Assembly: GCF_020404405.1 (NCBI RefSeq)
Contig: NZ_JAIZDA010000001.1
Location: 310,001 to 374,000, forward strand
Direction of reading: 5' to 3'
DNA: 64,000 nt
Origin: Novosphingobium sp. FKTRR1
GTDB taxonomy: Bacteria > Pseudomonadota > Alphaproteobacteria > Sphingomonadales > Sphingomonadaceae
A model generated the notes under the pieces. It did not search any database. It saw only the letters and a list, made by a program, of their open reading frames with translations, and was not told where the DNA came from. The translations under genes were made by a program, and so were the position numbers. Of this stretch, positions 23,326 to 31,838 are shown one piece after another (positions within the stretch are counted from its first letter, which is position 1; every line of letters starts with the position of its first letter).

Positions 23326-24458
23326 CGCCCCGCTTTGGCGCTTTCGGCAATGGTCCGCACCATCAGCGCTTCCAGCTTTGCCGGGTCGATGCTGTGGATG
23401 ACCTCGGCCGGGCGCTCGCCAAGGCCGGGCTGGTAGTGTTCGCGCCATGACAGCATGTCGCCATAGCCGGGGCCGAACTGGGTGTTGGTGTCGATGTAGA
23501 GCGTCTCGTTGCCGGTCACCATGGCGGGATCGAGGAACACCCCGGCGGCGGTTTCATCCCACAGCGGAAAGCCCGGCTCCATGGCTGCGATCAACTTGCC
23601 CAGCGCCGGGCTCGCCACCCCTGCCAACCGCTTGAGCAGATCGGGACGGCGCTGGGTGGCGGTCGACGGATCGACCGGAACCACCGTCACCTGCCGCCAA
23701 GGACTGCGCCAGACGATGCTGGCCGCTTCGGGATCGAAGCGGATGTTGAATTCGCGGCGGGGCGTGTTGGCAAACTCGCGCGCGAAGTCGGCGGCGGCTT
23801 GATCGGCCAGAACCTGATGCGGGTTGAAGCTGCCGCCCATCACCACAAGCCCCTTGGCCAGCGCCGCAAATTGCGGGTCAAGCCGCTGCGCCAGCGCCAG
23901 ATTGGTCAGCGGCCCGCAGGCGATGATCGTCACCTGACCGGGATACTGGTGGACCATGCGCAGCAGATAGAGCGCCGCAATCTCGGCCGATGGCTTGTGC
24001 GTGGGGTTGCCCCATGGCAGCTCCACCGGATCGTTGGGGCCGTGGTAGGGCGGCGTGCTTTGCGCGGTCGGCTCGACCCACTGCTTCATCCACGCCCCGC
24101 GCCATGTCAGCTTGCCGTACAACGCTTCCCAGCGGTCGGTCAGCGCTTCGCTGTTGAGCAAGGGGTAGGTCGCACCCGGTATCACGGGCACATCGCTGCG
24201 TCCGGCGATCTCAAGCCCGCGCAAGGCCATGGCGGTGACGCGATTGGCCCAGACATCACCCGAAACCGTGGTCATCCCCAGCACATCGACATCGGGCGCT
24301 TCCAGCAGCAGCAGATGCATCAGGCCAAAGCCGTCGTCGTCGATGATGACCTTGCGCCGCGCCGCTTCATCGGCACGCACCGGCACCGTCGCCAGCAGGA
24401 CCAGCAACGCGATGGCCAGCAACACGCTGGCCAGCAACCGTTCAAGCAGACGCAGCAT
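23322..24458 (-). CDS. Exported nucleoside-hydrolase-like protein
   Basis: 378 residues with a signal peptide or anchor (hydrophobic residues 8-24, possible cleavage after VRA), so it acts outside the cytoplasm. The IU-nucleoside hydrolase fold is recognisable: LGMTTVSGDVWANRVTAMALRGLEIAGRSDVPVIPGA, then PYHGPNDP, IIACGPLTNLALAQR, VVMGGSF and FNIRFDPEAASIVW. The usual calcium-binding motif DTDPGxDDA is replaced by D40-D-D-G-F-G-L-M, losing the paired aspartates; GN becomes GD; and the late HDP-type motif is WDET. Hydrolysis of purine nucleosides is the contextual guess, but this divergent site may use another substrate or metal geometry. Its start overlaps the adenine deaminase end by 17 nt; it is the last gene of the operon. 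Confidence 0.78.
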   Translation of the reverse strand: MLRLLERLLASVLLAIALLVLLATVPVRADEAARRKVIIDDDGFGLMHLLLLEAPDVDVLGMTTVSGDVWANRVTAMALRGLEIAGRSDVPVIPGATYPLLNSEALTDRWEALYGKLTWRGAWMKQWVEPTAQSTPPYHGPNDPVELPWGNPTHKPSAEIAALYLLRMVHQYPGQVTIIACGPLTNLALAQRLDPQFAALAKGLVVMGGSFNPHQVLADQAAADFAREFANTPRREFNIRFDPEAASIVWRSPWRQVTVVPVDPSTATQRRPDLLKRLAGVASPALGKLIAAMEPGFPLWDETAAGVFLDPAMVTGNETLYIDTNTQFGPGYGDMLSWREHYQPGLGERPAEVIHSIDPAKLEALMVRTIAESAKAGR

Positions 24459-25455
24459 AGGCCTCCAGCCGTTCGAGGTGCGCAGCGATTTGATCGGCGG
24501 GCAAGAACGATCCGGTAAAGCTGTTGCGCGCCAGTTGCACCAGAGCGGCGCGCGAGAGCCCCCTTGCCTTTGCCACGGCCCGGTAGTTGTCCGCGATGTA
24601 GCCGCCGAAATAGGCCGGATCGTCGGAGTTCACGGTCGCCTTCAGCCCGGCGGCCAGCATCCGGTCGAGCGGATGGTCGGCCAGATCAGCCACCACGCAC
24701 AGCTTGAGGTTCGACAGCGGACAGACCGTCAGCGTCATGCCCTCATCGGCCAGCCGTGCCACCAGTGCGGGCGCCTCAAGTGCGCGGTTGCCGTGGTCGA
24801 TCCGTTCGACGTGCAGCAGATCAAGCGCTTCGAGCACGTACTCGGGCGGGCCTTCCTCACCGGCATGGGCAGTCAGCTTCAGGCCCTTGGCCCGCGCGGC
24901 GGCAAAGACCCGCGCAAACTTGGCCGGGGGATGGCCCAGTTCGGAACTGTCGAGGCCGACCGCGGCGATCCGGTCAAGCCACGGCTCGGCTTCGGCCAGC
25001 GTGGCAAAGGCCTCCTCCTCGCTCAAATGGCGCAGGAAGCTGAGGATCAGCAGGCTGGTCAGGCCAAAGCGCCGTTCCGCCTCGGCCATGCCGTCGAGCA
25101 GCCCCTCGATCACCGTGGCAAAGGCGATGCCCCGCGCGGTGTGGGTCTGCGGATCGAACATCAATTCGGCATGGACCACGCCATCGGCATGGGCGCGTTC
25201 GAAATAGGCCAGCGCCAGATCGCGGAAATCGGCGCGGGTCTGCAGCACGCCTGCCCCGGCGTAATAGATGTCGAGAAAGTCCTGCAGGTTGGAAAAGGCA
25301 TAGGCCGCGCGCACATCCTCGACCGAGGCATACGGTATCGCGATGCCGTTGCGCTCGGCCAGCGCGAACATCAGTTCCGGCTCAAGACTGCCTTCGATAT
25401 GCAGGTGCAGTTCGGCCTTGGGCAGGCCGGTGATGAAGCGGTCGAAATCGGTCAT
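24442..25455 (-). CDS. Adenine deaminase (adenosine deaminase-like family)
   Basis: 337 residues. Zinc ligands H17 and H19 are in AELHLHIEGSLEPELMF, H197 with catalytic E200 in TAHAGEEGPPEY, H221 in RIDHGNRAL, and D278-D279 in VNSDDPAYFGGYI. The segments VGLDSSELGHPPAKF and SDDPAYFGGY follow the pseudomonad protein shown to act on adenine rather than adenosine. It would turn adenine into hypoxanthine for the xanthine dehydrogenase of the same operon. The ATG at 25455 overlaps the guaD stop by 4 nt (ATGA). Adenosine is the alternative substrate. Confidence 0.87.
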   Translation of the reverse strand: MTDFDRFITGLPKAELHLHIEGSLEPELMFALAERNGIAIPYASVEDVRAAYAFSNLQDFLDIYYAGAGVLQTRADFRDLALAYFERAHADGVVHAELMFDPQTHTARGIAFATVIEGLLDGMAEAERRFGLTSLLILSFLRHLSEEEAFATLAEAEPWLDRIAAVGLDSSELGHPPAKFARVFAAARAKGLKLTAHAGEEGPPEYVLEALDLLHVERIDHGNRALEAPALVARLADEGMTLTVCPLSNLKLCVVADLADHPLDRMLAAGLKATVNSDDPAYFGGYIADNYRAVAKARGLSRAALVQLARNSFTGSFLPADQIAAHLERLEAYAASA

Positions 25456-26783
25456 GTCAGGCTCCCGGCAGGGCTGAAGCGGTTGCTGTCGCGGTCCCAC
25501 GCGCAGTGCCCCATCACGTAAGTGCGCGCAATCGCGCGATCATCGCCCAGTACCTGCAAGGCGAACAGCCGCTCGGCCAGATCGTTCGCCGCCCCTTCGA
25601 GATGCGCGGTACGCCGCGCCAGCAGCGGGGTTGCGTGCTGATCGAGCTCTACGAAATCGGCCTCCTGCCCTACTGCCAGCGCGCCCACCCGGTCGGCGAT
25701 GTGCAGCAGCGCGGCGCTGCCCGCCGTAGCCAGCCAAAGCGCGCGGAACGGATCGAGCCGGTAGCCCTTGGCCAGCCCCGCCTGATAGGCAAGCCCGCAA
25801 GTATGCAGCAGCGAGAACGTCGTCCCCGCGCCAATGTCGCTGCCAAGACCGATCCGCACGCCATGCGCTTCGGCCTGCGTGAAGTCGAAGCAGCCCGACC
25901 CCAGGAAAAAGTTCGAACTGGGGCACACCGCGATCCCCGCACCGCTGCCACGCAGGCGGCGGCACGAGCGATCGGGCAAGTGGATGCCATGCGCAAACAC
26001 CGAGCGCGCGCTGACCAGTCCGAACCGGTCATAGGCATCGAGGTAATCGGCGGCAGCGGGGAACCGCGCCGCCACTTCGGCCACCTCGCGCGTGTTTTCA
26101 GCCAGATGGGTGTGCATCAACACCTCGGGATGCGCCGCCAGCAGGTCGCCCGCCACCTGCAACTGGGCGTCGCTCGACGTGAGCGCAAAGCGCGGGGTGA
26201 CAGCATAGCCCAGCCGCCCGCGCCCGTGCCAGGCCCGGATCAGCGCCTCGCTGTCGGCGCGCGCGCTTTGGGGTGTGTCGCGCAAGCCCTCGGGCCCCAG
26301 ATCCATCAGCACTTTGCCGCTGACGATGCGCAAATTGCGCTCGAGCGCGGCCGAGAACAGCGCATCGACCGATTGCGGATGAACGGTCGGGAACACCAGC
26401 GCGCTGGTGGTGCCGTTGCGCAGCAGTTCGTTCAGGAACACCGCTGCCACTTCATCGGCATGGGCGCGGTCGGCAAAGGCCTGTTCGGCCGGGAAGATGT
26501 GCCGCTCCAGCCAGTCGAGCAACTGCTCGCCATGGCTGGCGATGCGATCGGTCTGCGGGTAGTGGACATGCGCGTCGACAAACCCCGGAACGATCAGCCC
26601 GGCAAGGCGCTCGACCGCAACGGCGGGAACGCGCGGCGCCAGTTCGGCGTAAGGCCCGCGCGCCACGATGATCCCGTCCTCGATCACCAGCAGGCCGTCA
26701 GGCTGATGCGAGACCGCCTCCGAGTGGCTTGCCGGATCGTGCGCCACCGACAGCAGTTCGCCGCGAAAGGCCTTTACCGTCAT
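25452..26783 (-). CDS. guaD: Guanine deaminase
   Basis: 443 residues of the amidohydrolase family. Zinc ligands H72 and H74 lie in PGFVDAHVHYPQTD; further markers are the LDWLERHIFPAEQAFAD helix typical of GuaD, MHTHLAEN, FAHGIHL, CPSSNFFLGSG and GLGSDIGAGTTFSLL. It hydrolyses guanine to xanthine and ammonia. Overlaps of 4 nt with both neighbours (xdhC before, adenine deaminase after) show translational coupling, and the product feeds xanthine dehydrogenase directly. Confidence 0.95.
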   Translation of the reverse strand: MTVKAFRGELLSVAHDPASHSEAVSHQPDGLLVIEDGIIVARGPYAELAPRVPAVAVERLAGLIVPGFVDAHVHYPQTDRIASHGEQLLDWLERHIFPAEQAFADRAHADEVAAVFLNELLRNGTTSALVFPTVHPQSVDALFSAALERNLRIVSGKVLMDLGPEGLRDTPQSARADSEALIRAWHGRGRLGYAVTPRFALTSSDAQLQVAGDLLAAHPEVLMHTHLAENTREVAEVAARFPAAADYLDAYDRFGLVSARSVFAHGIHLPDRSCRRLRGSGAGIAVCPSSNFFLGSGCFDFTQAEAHGVRIGLGSDIGAGTTFSLLHTCGLAYQAGLAKGYRLDPFRALWLATAGSAALLHIADRVGALAVGQEADFVELDQHATPLLARRTAHLEGAANDLAERLFALQVLGDDRAIARTYVMGHCAWDRDSNRFSPAGSLT

Positions 26784-27787
26784 GCGCCTGCGCTCCCGAT
26801 CAGCCTTGTTTCGCAGGACATGGCGGGCTCGATCTGCGGGGCCACCTGTTCTCCCGGCGCAGGCAGGGCGAGCAACTGGGCCAGCGTTGCAATGGCGATC
26901 ACGTCGGGCTCCTTGCCCGCGATGCCGGGCTGGCCGATCGGGCAGGTCAGGCGGGCACAGGTTGGCCCGTCCACGCCTTCGCGATGCAGCCGGGCCAGAA
27001 AGCGCGCGCGCTTGGTCTGCGATCCGATGACCCCGACCAACGCCAGCGCGGGCCTTGCCAGCGCGGCGCGCACCAGCCGGTAATCAAGCCCGTGATCGTG
27101 GGTCAGGATCACCACCGCTGCATCGTCCGCAGCATCGGCAAGGCAGGCCTCGATGGCATCTTCCGCCACCGTCGCAACGCCTTCGATAGTCTCGAACAAG
27201 GGACGACTGTCGAACCAGCACAGGCGCAGCGGCAGGCCGGTGGCATGGCGGGCGATCGCCTGCCCGACGTGTCCTGCGCCAAACAGATAGAGCGGACGGC
27301 GGTACTGCCCGATCCGTTCGGCCAATACGTCACCCTCGCGCGGGCGATCGCCGCGTGCAGACAGGGGCGGTGCGGCCGCATCGGCCACCACGCGGCGCTC
27401 TATCGTGCCGGGACGCAAAGCGCTGACCAGCACCCGACCTTCGGCAGCATGAGCAAGCCAGCCCAGCCTCGCTGGATCGAGGTGCTCGACCAGCAGCCGC
27501 ACCCGCCCGCCGCAGCACTGGCCCAGCAGCGGCCCCAGCGGATAATCCTGCACCCGCCATGCGCCCGCCGGTTGGCTCAGGATGGCGCGCGCCTGCTCTA
27601 TGGCGCGGAACTCCAACTGGCCACCGCCGATCGTACCGAACGGCGTCTCGGCCGTCACCAGCATCCGCGTGCCCGCGCCGCGCGGGGCGGAACCCTCGCT
27701 CGCCAGCACGCTGATCATCGCAACCGGGGCCATGGCTACCGGCTTTTGACCGGCGAGCGCACGCAGATGGTCCAGCCAAGCGCTCAT
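26780..27787 (-). CDS. xdhC: Xanthine dehydrogenase accessory protein XdhC
   Basis: 335 residues. The N-terminal XdhC/CoxI domain has VLASEGSAPRGAGTRMLV, GTIGGGQLEFRAI and GPLLGQCCGGRVRLLVE; the C-terminal Rossmann domain has LYLFGAGHVGQAIARHA and VVILTHDHGLDYRLVRAAL, then VGVIGSQTKRARFLARL. XdhC binds molybdenum cofactor, helps its sulfuration and inserts it into XdhB. The ATG at 27787 overlaps the xdhB stop by 4 nt; upstream in-frame sequence belongs to xdhB antiparallel reading and is not used. Confidence 0.94.
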   Translation of the reverse strand: MSAWLDHLRALAGQKPVAMAPVAMISVLASEGSAPRGAGTRMLVTAETPFGTIGGGQLEFRAIEQARAILSQPAGAWRVQDYPLGPLLGQCCGGRVRLLVEHLDPARLGWLAHAAEGRVLVSALRPGTIERRVVADAAAPPLSARGDRPREGDVLAERIGQYRRPLYLFGAGHVGQAIARHATGLPLRLCWFDSRPLFETIEGVATVAEDAIEACLADAADDAAVVILTHDHGLDYRLVRAALARPALALVGVIGSQTKRARFLARLHREGVDGPTCARLTCPIGQPGIAGKEPDVIAIATLAQLLALPAPGEQVAPQIEPAMSCETRLIGSAGA

Positions 27788-30078
27788 GCGCTGCGGTGCC
27801 CGGCTATGGCGCGCAGGATCGCCTCGGGCGTGGCCGGGGCATCGAGCGGCGGCAGCGCGCGCTTGTCGGGAGCGGTGGCGGCAATCGCGCGGGTCAGCGC
27901 CGAAAAGACGGAAATCGCCAGCATGAACGGCGGCTCGCCCACCGCCTTCGACCGGTGGATCGTGGGCTGGCGATTGGCGCCGTCCCACAGCGCGATGGAC
28001 AGGCGCTTTGGCCGGTCAGACGCGGTCGGGATCTTGTAGGTGGCGGGCGAGTGGGTCAGCAGCCGCCCTTTGCCGTCGAACACCAGCTCCTCGGTGGTCA
28101 GCCAGCCCTGCCCCTGAACGAACGCGCCCTCGATCTGGCCAAGGTCGATGGCAGGGTTCAGCGACCGGCCCACGTCGTGCAGGATATCGACCGCCAGCAC
28201 TTTGTGTTCGCCGGTCAGCGTGTCGACCACCACTTCGGCGACCGCCGCACCATAAGCGAAGTAATAGAACGGGTGCCCTTTGTGCGTGGCCCGGTCGTAA
28301 TGGATATCGGGCGTCGCGTAAAAGCCGGTGGCAGACAGCGACACCCGGCCCATCCACACCTTGCGGCAGGCATCGGCAAACCGCAGCAGTTCACCACCGA
28401 CGCGCACGCCATCGGGCGTAAACGCCACGTCGTCTGCCGCGCAACCATGCGTGCGGGCAAGGAAGGCAACCATCCGTTCGCGGATCTTCAAGGCCGCATC
28501 CTGCGCGGCCATGCCGTTCAGGTCCGCGCCCGAACTGGCCGCCGTGGCCGAGGTATTGGGCACTTTGTCGGTCCGCGTCGCGGTGATCCTGACCATCGCC
28601 ACCGGCACCGCAAAGACATCGGCGACCACTTGCGCGATCTTGATGTACAAGCCTTGCCCCATCTCGGTGCCGCCATGGTTCAACTGGATCGACCCGTCGG
28701 CATAGACATGCACCAGCGCGCCCGCCTGATTCAGGTGGATGGCGGTAAAGCTGATCCCGAACTTGACCGGGGTCAGCGCGATGCCCCGCTTGAGCACCGG
28801 ACTGGTGGCATTGAACGCAGCAATCGCCTTGGCCCGCTCGTCGTAGCGCGAGTCGCTCCGCAGCCGGGCAATCAGTTCGGTCGCGATATTGTCGGACACG
28901 GTCATGCCATAGGGCGTGACGTCCCGCCCCGGACCGTAAAGGTTGGCCATCCGCACCGCCAGCGGATCGAGCCCGAGATGCGCGGCGATGCCATCCATGA
29001 CCCGCTCGATCGCCAGCATGCCTTGCGGCCCGCCAAACCCACGGAACGCGGTGTTCGATACGGTATGGGTCTTGAGCCGTTCGGAAACGATCACGACATT
29101 GGGCAGGAAGTACGTGTTATCGCTGTGGAACATCGCGCGATCGTTGATGCCGGGCGACAGATCGAGCGTCGCCCCGCAGCGCGCCGACAGGCGCAGCGCC
29201 AGTCCTTCGATCCGCCCTTGCGCGTCGAACCCCACGTCGAAGCCGACATCGAAATCGTGGCGCTTGCCGGTGATGACCATGTCGTCATCGCGATCGCAGC
29301 GGAAGCTCGCAGGACGCCCGGTCTTGGCGGTGACCAGCGCGGCCGCCGCCGCAAACAGCGCGGCCTGCGATTCCTTGCCGCCGAACGCCCCGCCCATGCG
29401 CCGCACTTCGACCGTCACATCGGCCGACGACACGCCCAGCACATGGGCGACCAGATGCTGCACCTCGCTGGGATGCTGGGTGGAGCACAGCACATGGACT
29501 TGCCCGTCCTCGCCCGGTCGGGCCAGCGACACTTGCCCTTCGAGATAGAAGTGATCCTGCCCGCCCATGCTGAACGTGCCCGATACCCGGTTCGCAGCGC
29601 CCGCCAGCGCGGTGGCGGCATCGCCTTGCGCCATGCGCTGCGTCGGCTCGACTTGCGAATTGGCCGCGCGGGCATCCTCAACCGTCACCAGCGGCGGCAA
29701 GGGATCGTACGTCACCTGCCCCAGCCGCGCCGCCTTGCGTGCGGCATCGCGACTGGTCGCAGCGACCAGGAACAGCGGCTGACCGTGCCAGATCACCTCA
29801 CCATCGGCGAGCAAGCGGTCGTCGTGCGCGATCGGGCTGACGTCGTTGGCGCCGGGAATGTCGGCAGCCGTATAGACCGCAACCACGCCCGGCGCCGCGT
29901 GCACCGCGCTCAGGTCGATTGCCAGCAGCCGCGCATGCGCCTGTGTCGAAAGTCCGAACGCCAGATGCAACAGGCCGGGCACTTGCGGCTCGTCATCGAC
30001 ATAGCGCGCCTGTCCGCTGACATGCAGGTGCGCGCTGTCGTGGGGGTTCGCCGGCCGGTGGAGGACGCGATCAGGCAT
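27784..30078 (-). CDS. xdhB: Xanthine dehydrogenase, molybdopterin-binding subunit
   Basis: 764 residues. The aldehyde oxidase/xanthine dehydrogenase hammerhead domain starts with SAHLHVSGQARYVDDEP, and the molybdopterin domains carry GGQDHFYLEGQ, RRMGGAFGGKE, TAFRGFGGPQG, LNHGGTEMGQGLYIKIAQV and the catalytic glutamate in KAVGEPPFMLAISVF near the C-terminus. With XdhA it oxidises hypoxanthine and xanthine to urate, passing electrons through 2Fe-2S clusters and FAD to NAD. The ATG at 30078 overlaps the xdhA stop by 8 nt. Length and motif order are typical of the two-subunit bacterial enzyme. Confidence 0.96.
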   Translation of the reverse strand: MPDRVLHRPANPHDSAHLHVSGQARYVDDEPQVPGLLHLAFGLSTQAHARLLAIDLSAVHAAPGVVAVYTAADIPGANDVSPIAHDDRLLADGEVIWHGQPLFLVAATSRDAARKAARLGQVTYDPLPPLVTVEDARAANSQVEPTQRMAQGDAATALAGAANRVSGTFSMGGQDHFYLEGQVSLARPGEDGQVHVLCSTQHPSEVQHLVAHVLGVSSADVTVEVRRMGGAFGGKESQAALFAAAAALVTAKTGRPASFRCDRDDDMVITGKRHDFDVGFDVGFDAQGRIEGLALRLSARCGATLDLSPGINDRAMFHSDNTYFLPNVVIVSERLKTHTVSNTAFRGFGGPQGMLAIERVMDGIAAHLGLDPLAVRMANLYGPGRDVTPYGMTVSDNIATELIARLRSDSRYDERAKAIAAFNATSPVLKRGIALTPVKFGISFTAIHLNQAGALVHVYADGSIQLNHGGTEMGQGLYIKIAQVVADVFAVPVAMVRITATRTDKVPNTSATAASSGADLNGMAAQDAALKIRERMVAFLARTHGCAADDVAFTPDGVRVGGELLRFADACRKVWMGRVSLSATGFYATPDIHYDRATHKGHPFYYFAYGAAVAEVVVDTLTGEHKVLAVDILHDVGRSLNPAIDLGQIEGAFVQGQGWLTTEELVFDGKGRLLTHSPATYKIPTASDRPKRLSIALWDGANRQPTIHRSKAVGEPPFMLAISVFSALTRAIAATAPDKRALPPLDAPATPEAILRAIAGHRSA

Positions 30079-31504
30079 CGGCGGCCTCGATATCGAGGAC
30101 CGACACCGGCACGCCCTGCGCCTTGTGCCACAGCCGCCACAGCAGCGCGGCAGCGCCCTCGCTGCGATAGGCCGCACTCCCACGCACGTCGGTGAGCGGG
30201 GTGAAATCGATCTGAAGCGCCTCCGCTGCCGCCGCAATGGTCGCTTCGGCGAAAGGCTGGCCGATCAGCGCCGCCTCACACGCGGGCGCGCGGCGCGGCG
30301 TGGCCGCCATCCCCCCGAAAGCCACGCGCGCAGCGGTGATCACACCCTCGACAACGGTCAGGCAAAAAGCCCCGCACACCGCCGAAATGTCGGAATCGAA
30401 CCGGCGCGACAGCTTGCCGATGTGGATCAGGTCATGCGGTCCCGGACGCGGCACGAACAAGCTCTCGACGAACTCCCCCGGCTGCCGGTCCTGCTTGCCG
30501 TAATCGAGGAAATAGTCCTCCAGCGCCACAGTGCGCCGCCCCCCGGCGCTGCGCAGGGTGAGGCTGGCACCCAGCGCGATCAGTGCTGGCGGGCCGTCTC
30601 CGATCGGTGAGCCATTGGCGATATTGCCGCCTACGGTGCCCGCATTGCGCACTTGCAGGCCGCCGATGCGCCGCACCAGCTCGCCCAGATCGGGGTGCAG
30701 CCGGGCAAATGCGCCATGCGCCTCGGCATAGCGGACCGCCCCGCCCAGCATGACACCCTCTGGCGTCTCGCTGATGGCCCGCAAGTCCGCGATGTCGCCG
30801 ACAAATACCAGCGTATCGAGCGAGCGCAGCCCCTTGGTCACCCACAGGCCGACGTCGGTCGCCCCGGCGACGATCCGCGCGTCGGGGTGTTCGGCCAGCA
30901 CTTCGGCAAGTGCGCTGGCCGAAGCCGGGCGGAACCAGCGCCGTCCCTGCCATTCGCCGCTCGCCCCCTTGGCGCAGTCCAGTCCGGCAAGCGCCGCCAG
31001 CGCGGCGGTGTCGTCCTGCGCCAGTTGCGGCACCGCGCGCGCGGCATCGAGGATCGGGCCATAGCCGGTGCAGCGGCACAAGTTTCCGGCGAGCACATCC
31101 TCTACCGGCAAGTCCGCCCCTGCCGCACCGATGGCGCGGCCGTGCAGGCTCATCACGAAGCCGGGAGTGCAAAATCCGCATTGCGAACTGCCGTTGGCCG
31201 CCATGCAGGCTTGCAACGGGTTGAGCCCGCTGGCTCCGCTCAGGCTCTCCACCGTCATCAGCGCCTTGCCGTGCACCATCGGCAGAAAGGTGATGCAGGC
31301 GTTGACCGCGCGCCAGTCGAGCCCCGTGGCCTCGGCATCGGGTTCGCCGACCAGCACCGTGCAGGCCCCGCAATCGCCCTCGGCGCAGCCTTCCTTGGTA
31401 CCCGTGCGCCCCAGCCGATAGCGCAGGAAATCGAGCAAAGTGCCGGTCGGATCGACCGCTGGCAGGTCGATCACCGCACCATCGAGCACGAAGCGCACGC
31501 CCAC
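30071..31504 (-). CDS. xdhA: Xanthine dehydrogenase, 2Fe-2S/FAD subunit
   Basis: 477 residues. The plant-type ferredoxin domain binds its cluster through C40, C45 and C48 (KEGCAEGDCGACTVL); the second 2Fe-2S domain has QCGFCTPGF and NLCRCTGYGPI; the FAD domain has RIVAGATDVGLWV, RNAGTVGGNIANGSPIGD and the CO-dehydrogenase C-terminal domain after ISAVCGAFCL. I chose GTG at 31504, one base after the uraH stop, because GGGGGAG is five bases upstream; GTG at 31498 is the alternative. The last codons overlap xdhB. Confidence 0.94.
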   Translation of the reverse strand: MGVRFVLDGAVIDLPAVDPTGTLLDFLRYRLGRTGTKEGCAEGDCGACTVLVGEPDAEATGLDWRAVNACITFLPMVHGKALMTVESLSGASGLNPLQACMAANGSSQCGFCTPGFVMSLHGRAIGAAGADLPVEDVLAGNLCRCTGYGPILDAARAVPQLAQDDTAALAALAGLDCAKGASGEWQGRRWFRPASASALAEVLAEHPDARIVAGATDVGLWVTKGLRSLDTLVFVGDIADLRAISETPEGVMLGGAVRYAEAHGAFARLHPDLGELVRRIGGLQVRNAGTVGGNIANGSPIGDGPPALIALGASLTLRSAGGRRTVALEDYFLDYGKQDRQPGEFVESLFVPRPGPHDLIHIGKLSRRFDSDISAVCGAFCLTVVEGVITAARVAFGGMAATPRRAPACEAALIGQPFAEATIAAAAEALQIDFTPLTDVRGSAAYRSEGAAALLWRLWHKAQGVPVSVLDIEAADA

Positions 31505-31505
31505 C

Positions 31506-31838
31506 TCAGCTCCCCCGATACGTCGAGTAGGCATAAGGCGCGACCAGCAGGGGCACATGATAATGCCCTCCGCCCGCCGCGATGCCGAAGTCGATGGTCA
31601 CCACATCGAGGAATGGCGGATCGGGCAGGTCCACCCCTCGTGCGCGGAAATAGGCGGCAACCTCGAACGACAGGCGGTAGCGCCCCGGCACCACCGGCGG
31701 AATGCCGGGGCACCGGCCATCGGCGTTGGTCTCGCCAAGGAACACGACGTCCCCCTCCGCATCGCTCAGGGTGAGCGCCACCGCCACAGCCGGACAGCCG
31801 TGCGCGGTGTCGAGTACGTGGGTGGATAGCGTGGTCAT
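31506..31838 (-). CDS. uraH: 5-hydroxyisourate hydrolase
   Basis: 110 residues, transthyretin-like. It carries the family markers: H7 in LSTHVLDTAHG, an Arg in the GRYRLSFE region, HYHVPLLVAPYAYSTYRGS with the invariant C-terminal YRGS. It hydrolyses 5-hydroxyisourate, the unstable product of urate oxidation, to OHCU. The ATG overlaps the urate oxidase stop by 4 nt, so oxidase and hydrolase are co-translated. No signal peptide is present, so it is cytoplasmic. Confidence 0.96.
   Translation of the reverse strand: MTTLSTHVLDTAHGCPAVAVALTLSDAEGDVVFLGETNADGRCPGIPPVVPGRYRLSFEVAAYFRARGVDLPDPPFLDVVTIDFGIAAGGGHYHVPLLVAPYAYSTYRGS

Noticed and set aside
27796..30195. Plus-strand open frame of 799 codons opposite xdhB
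   Set aside because: Antisense shadow of a gene with every molybdopterin-subunit motif; composition is Arg/His/Gln-rich and domainless.
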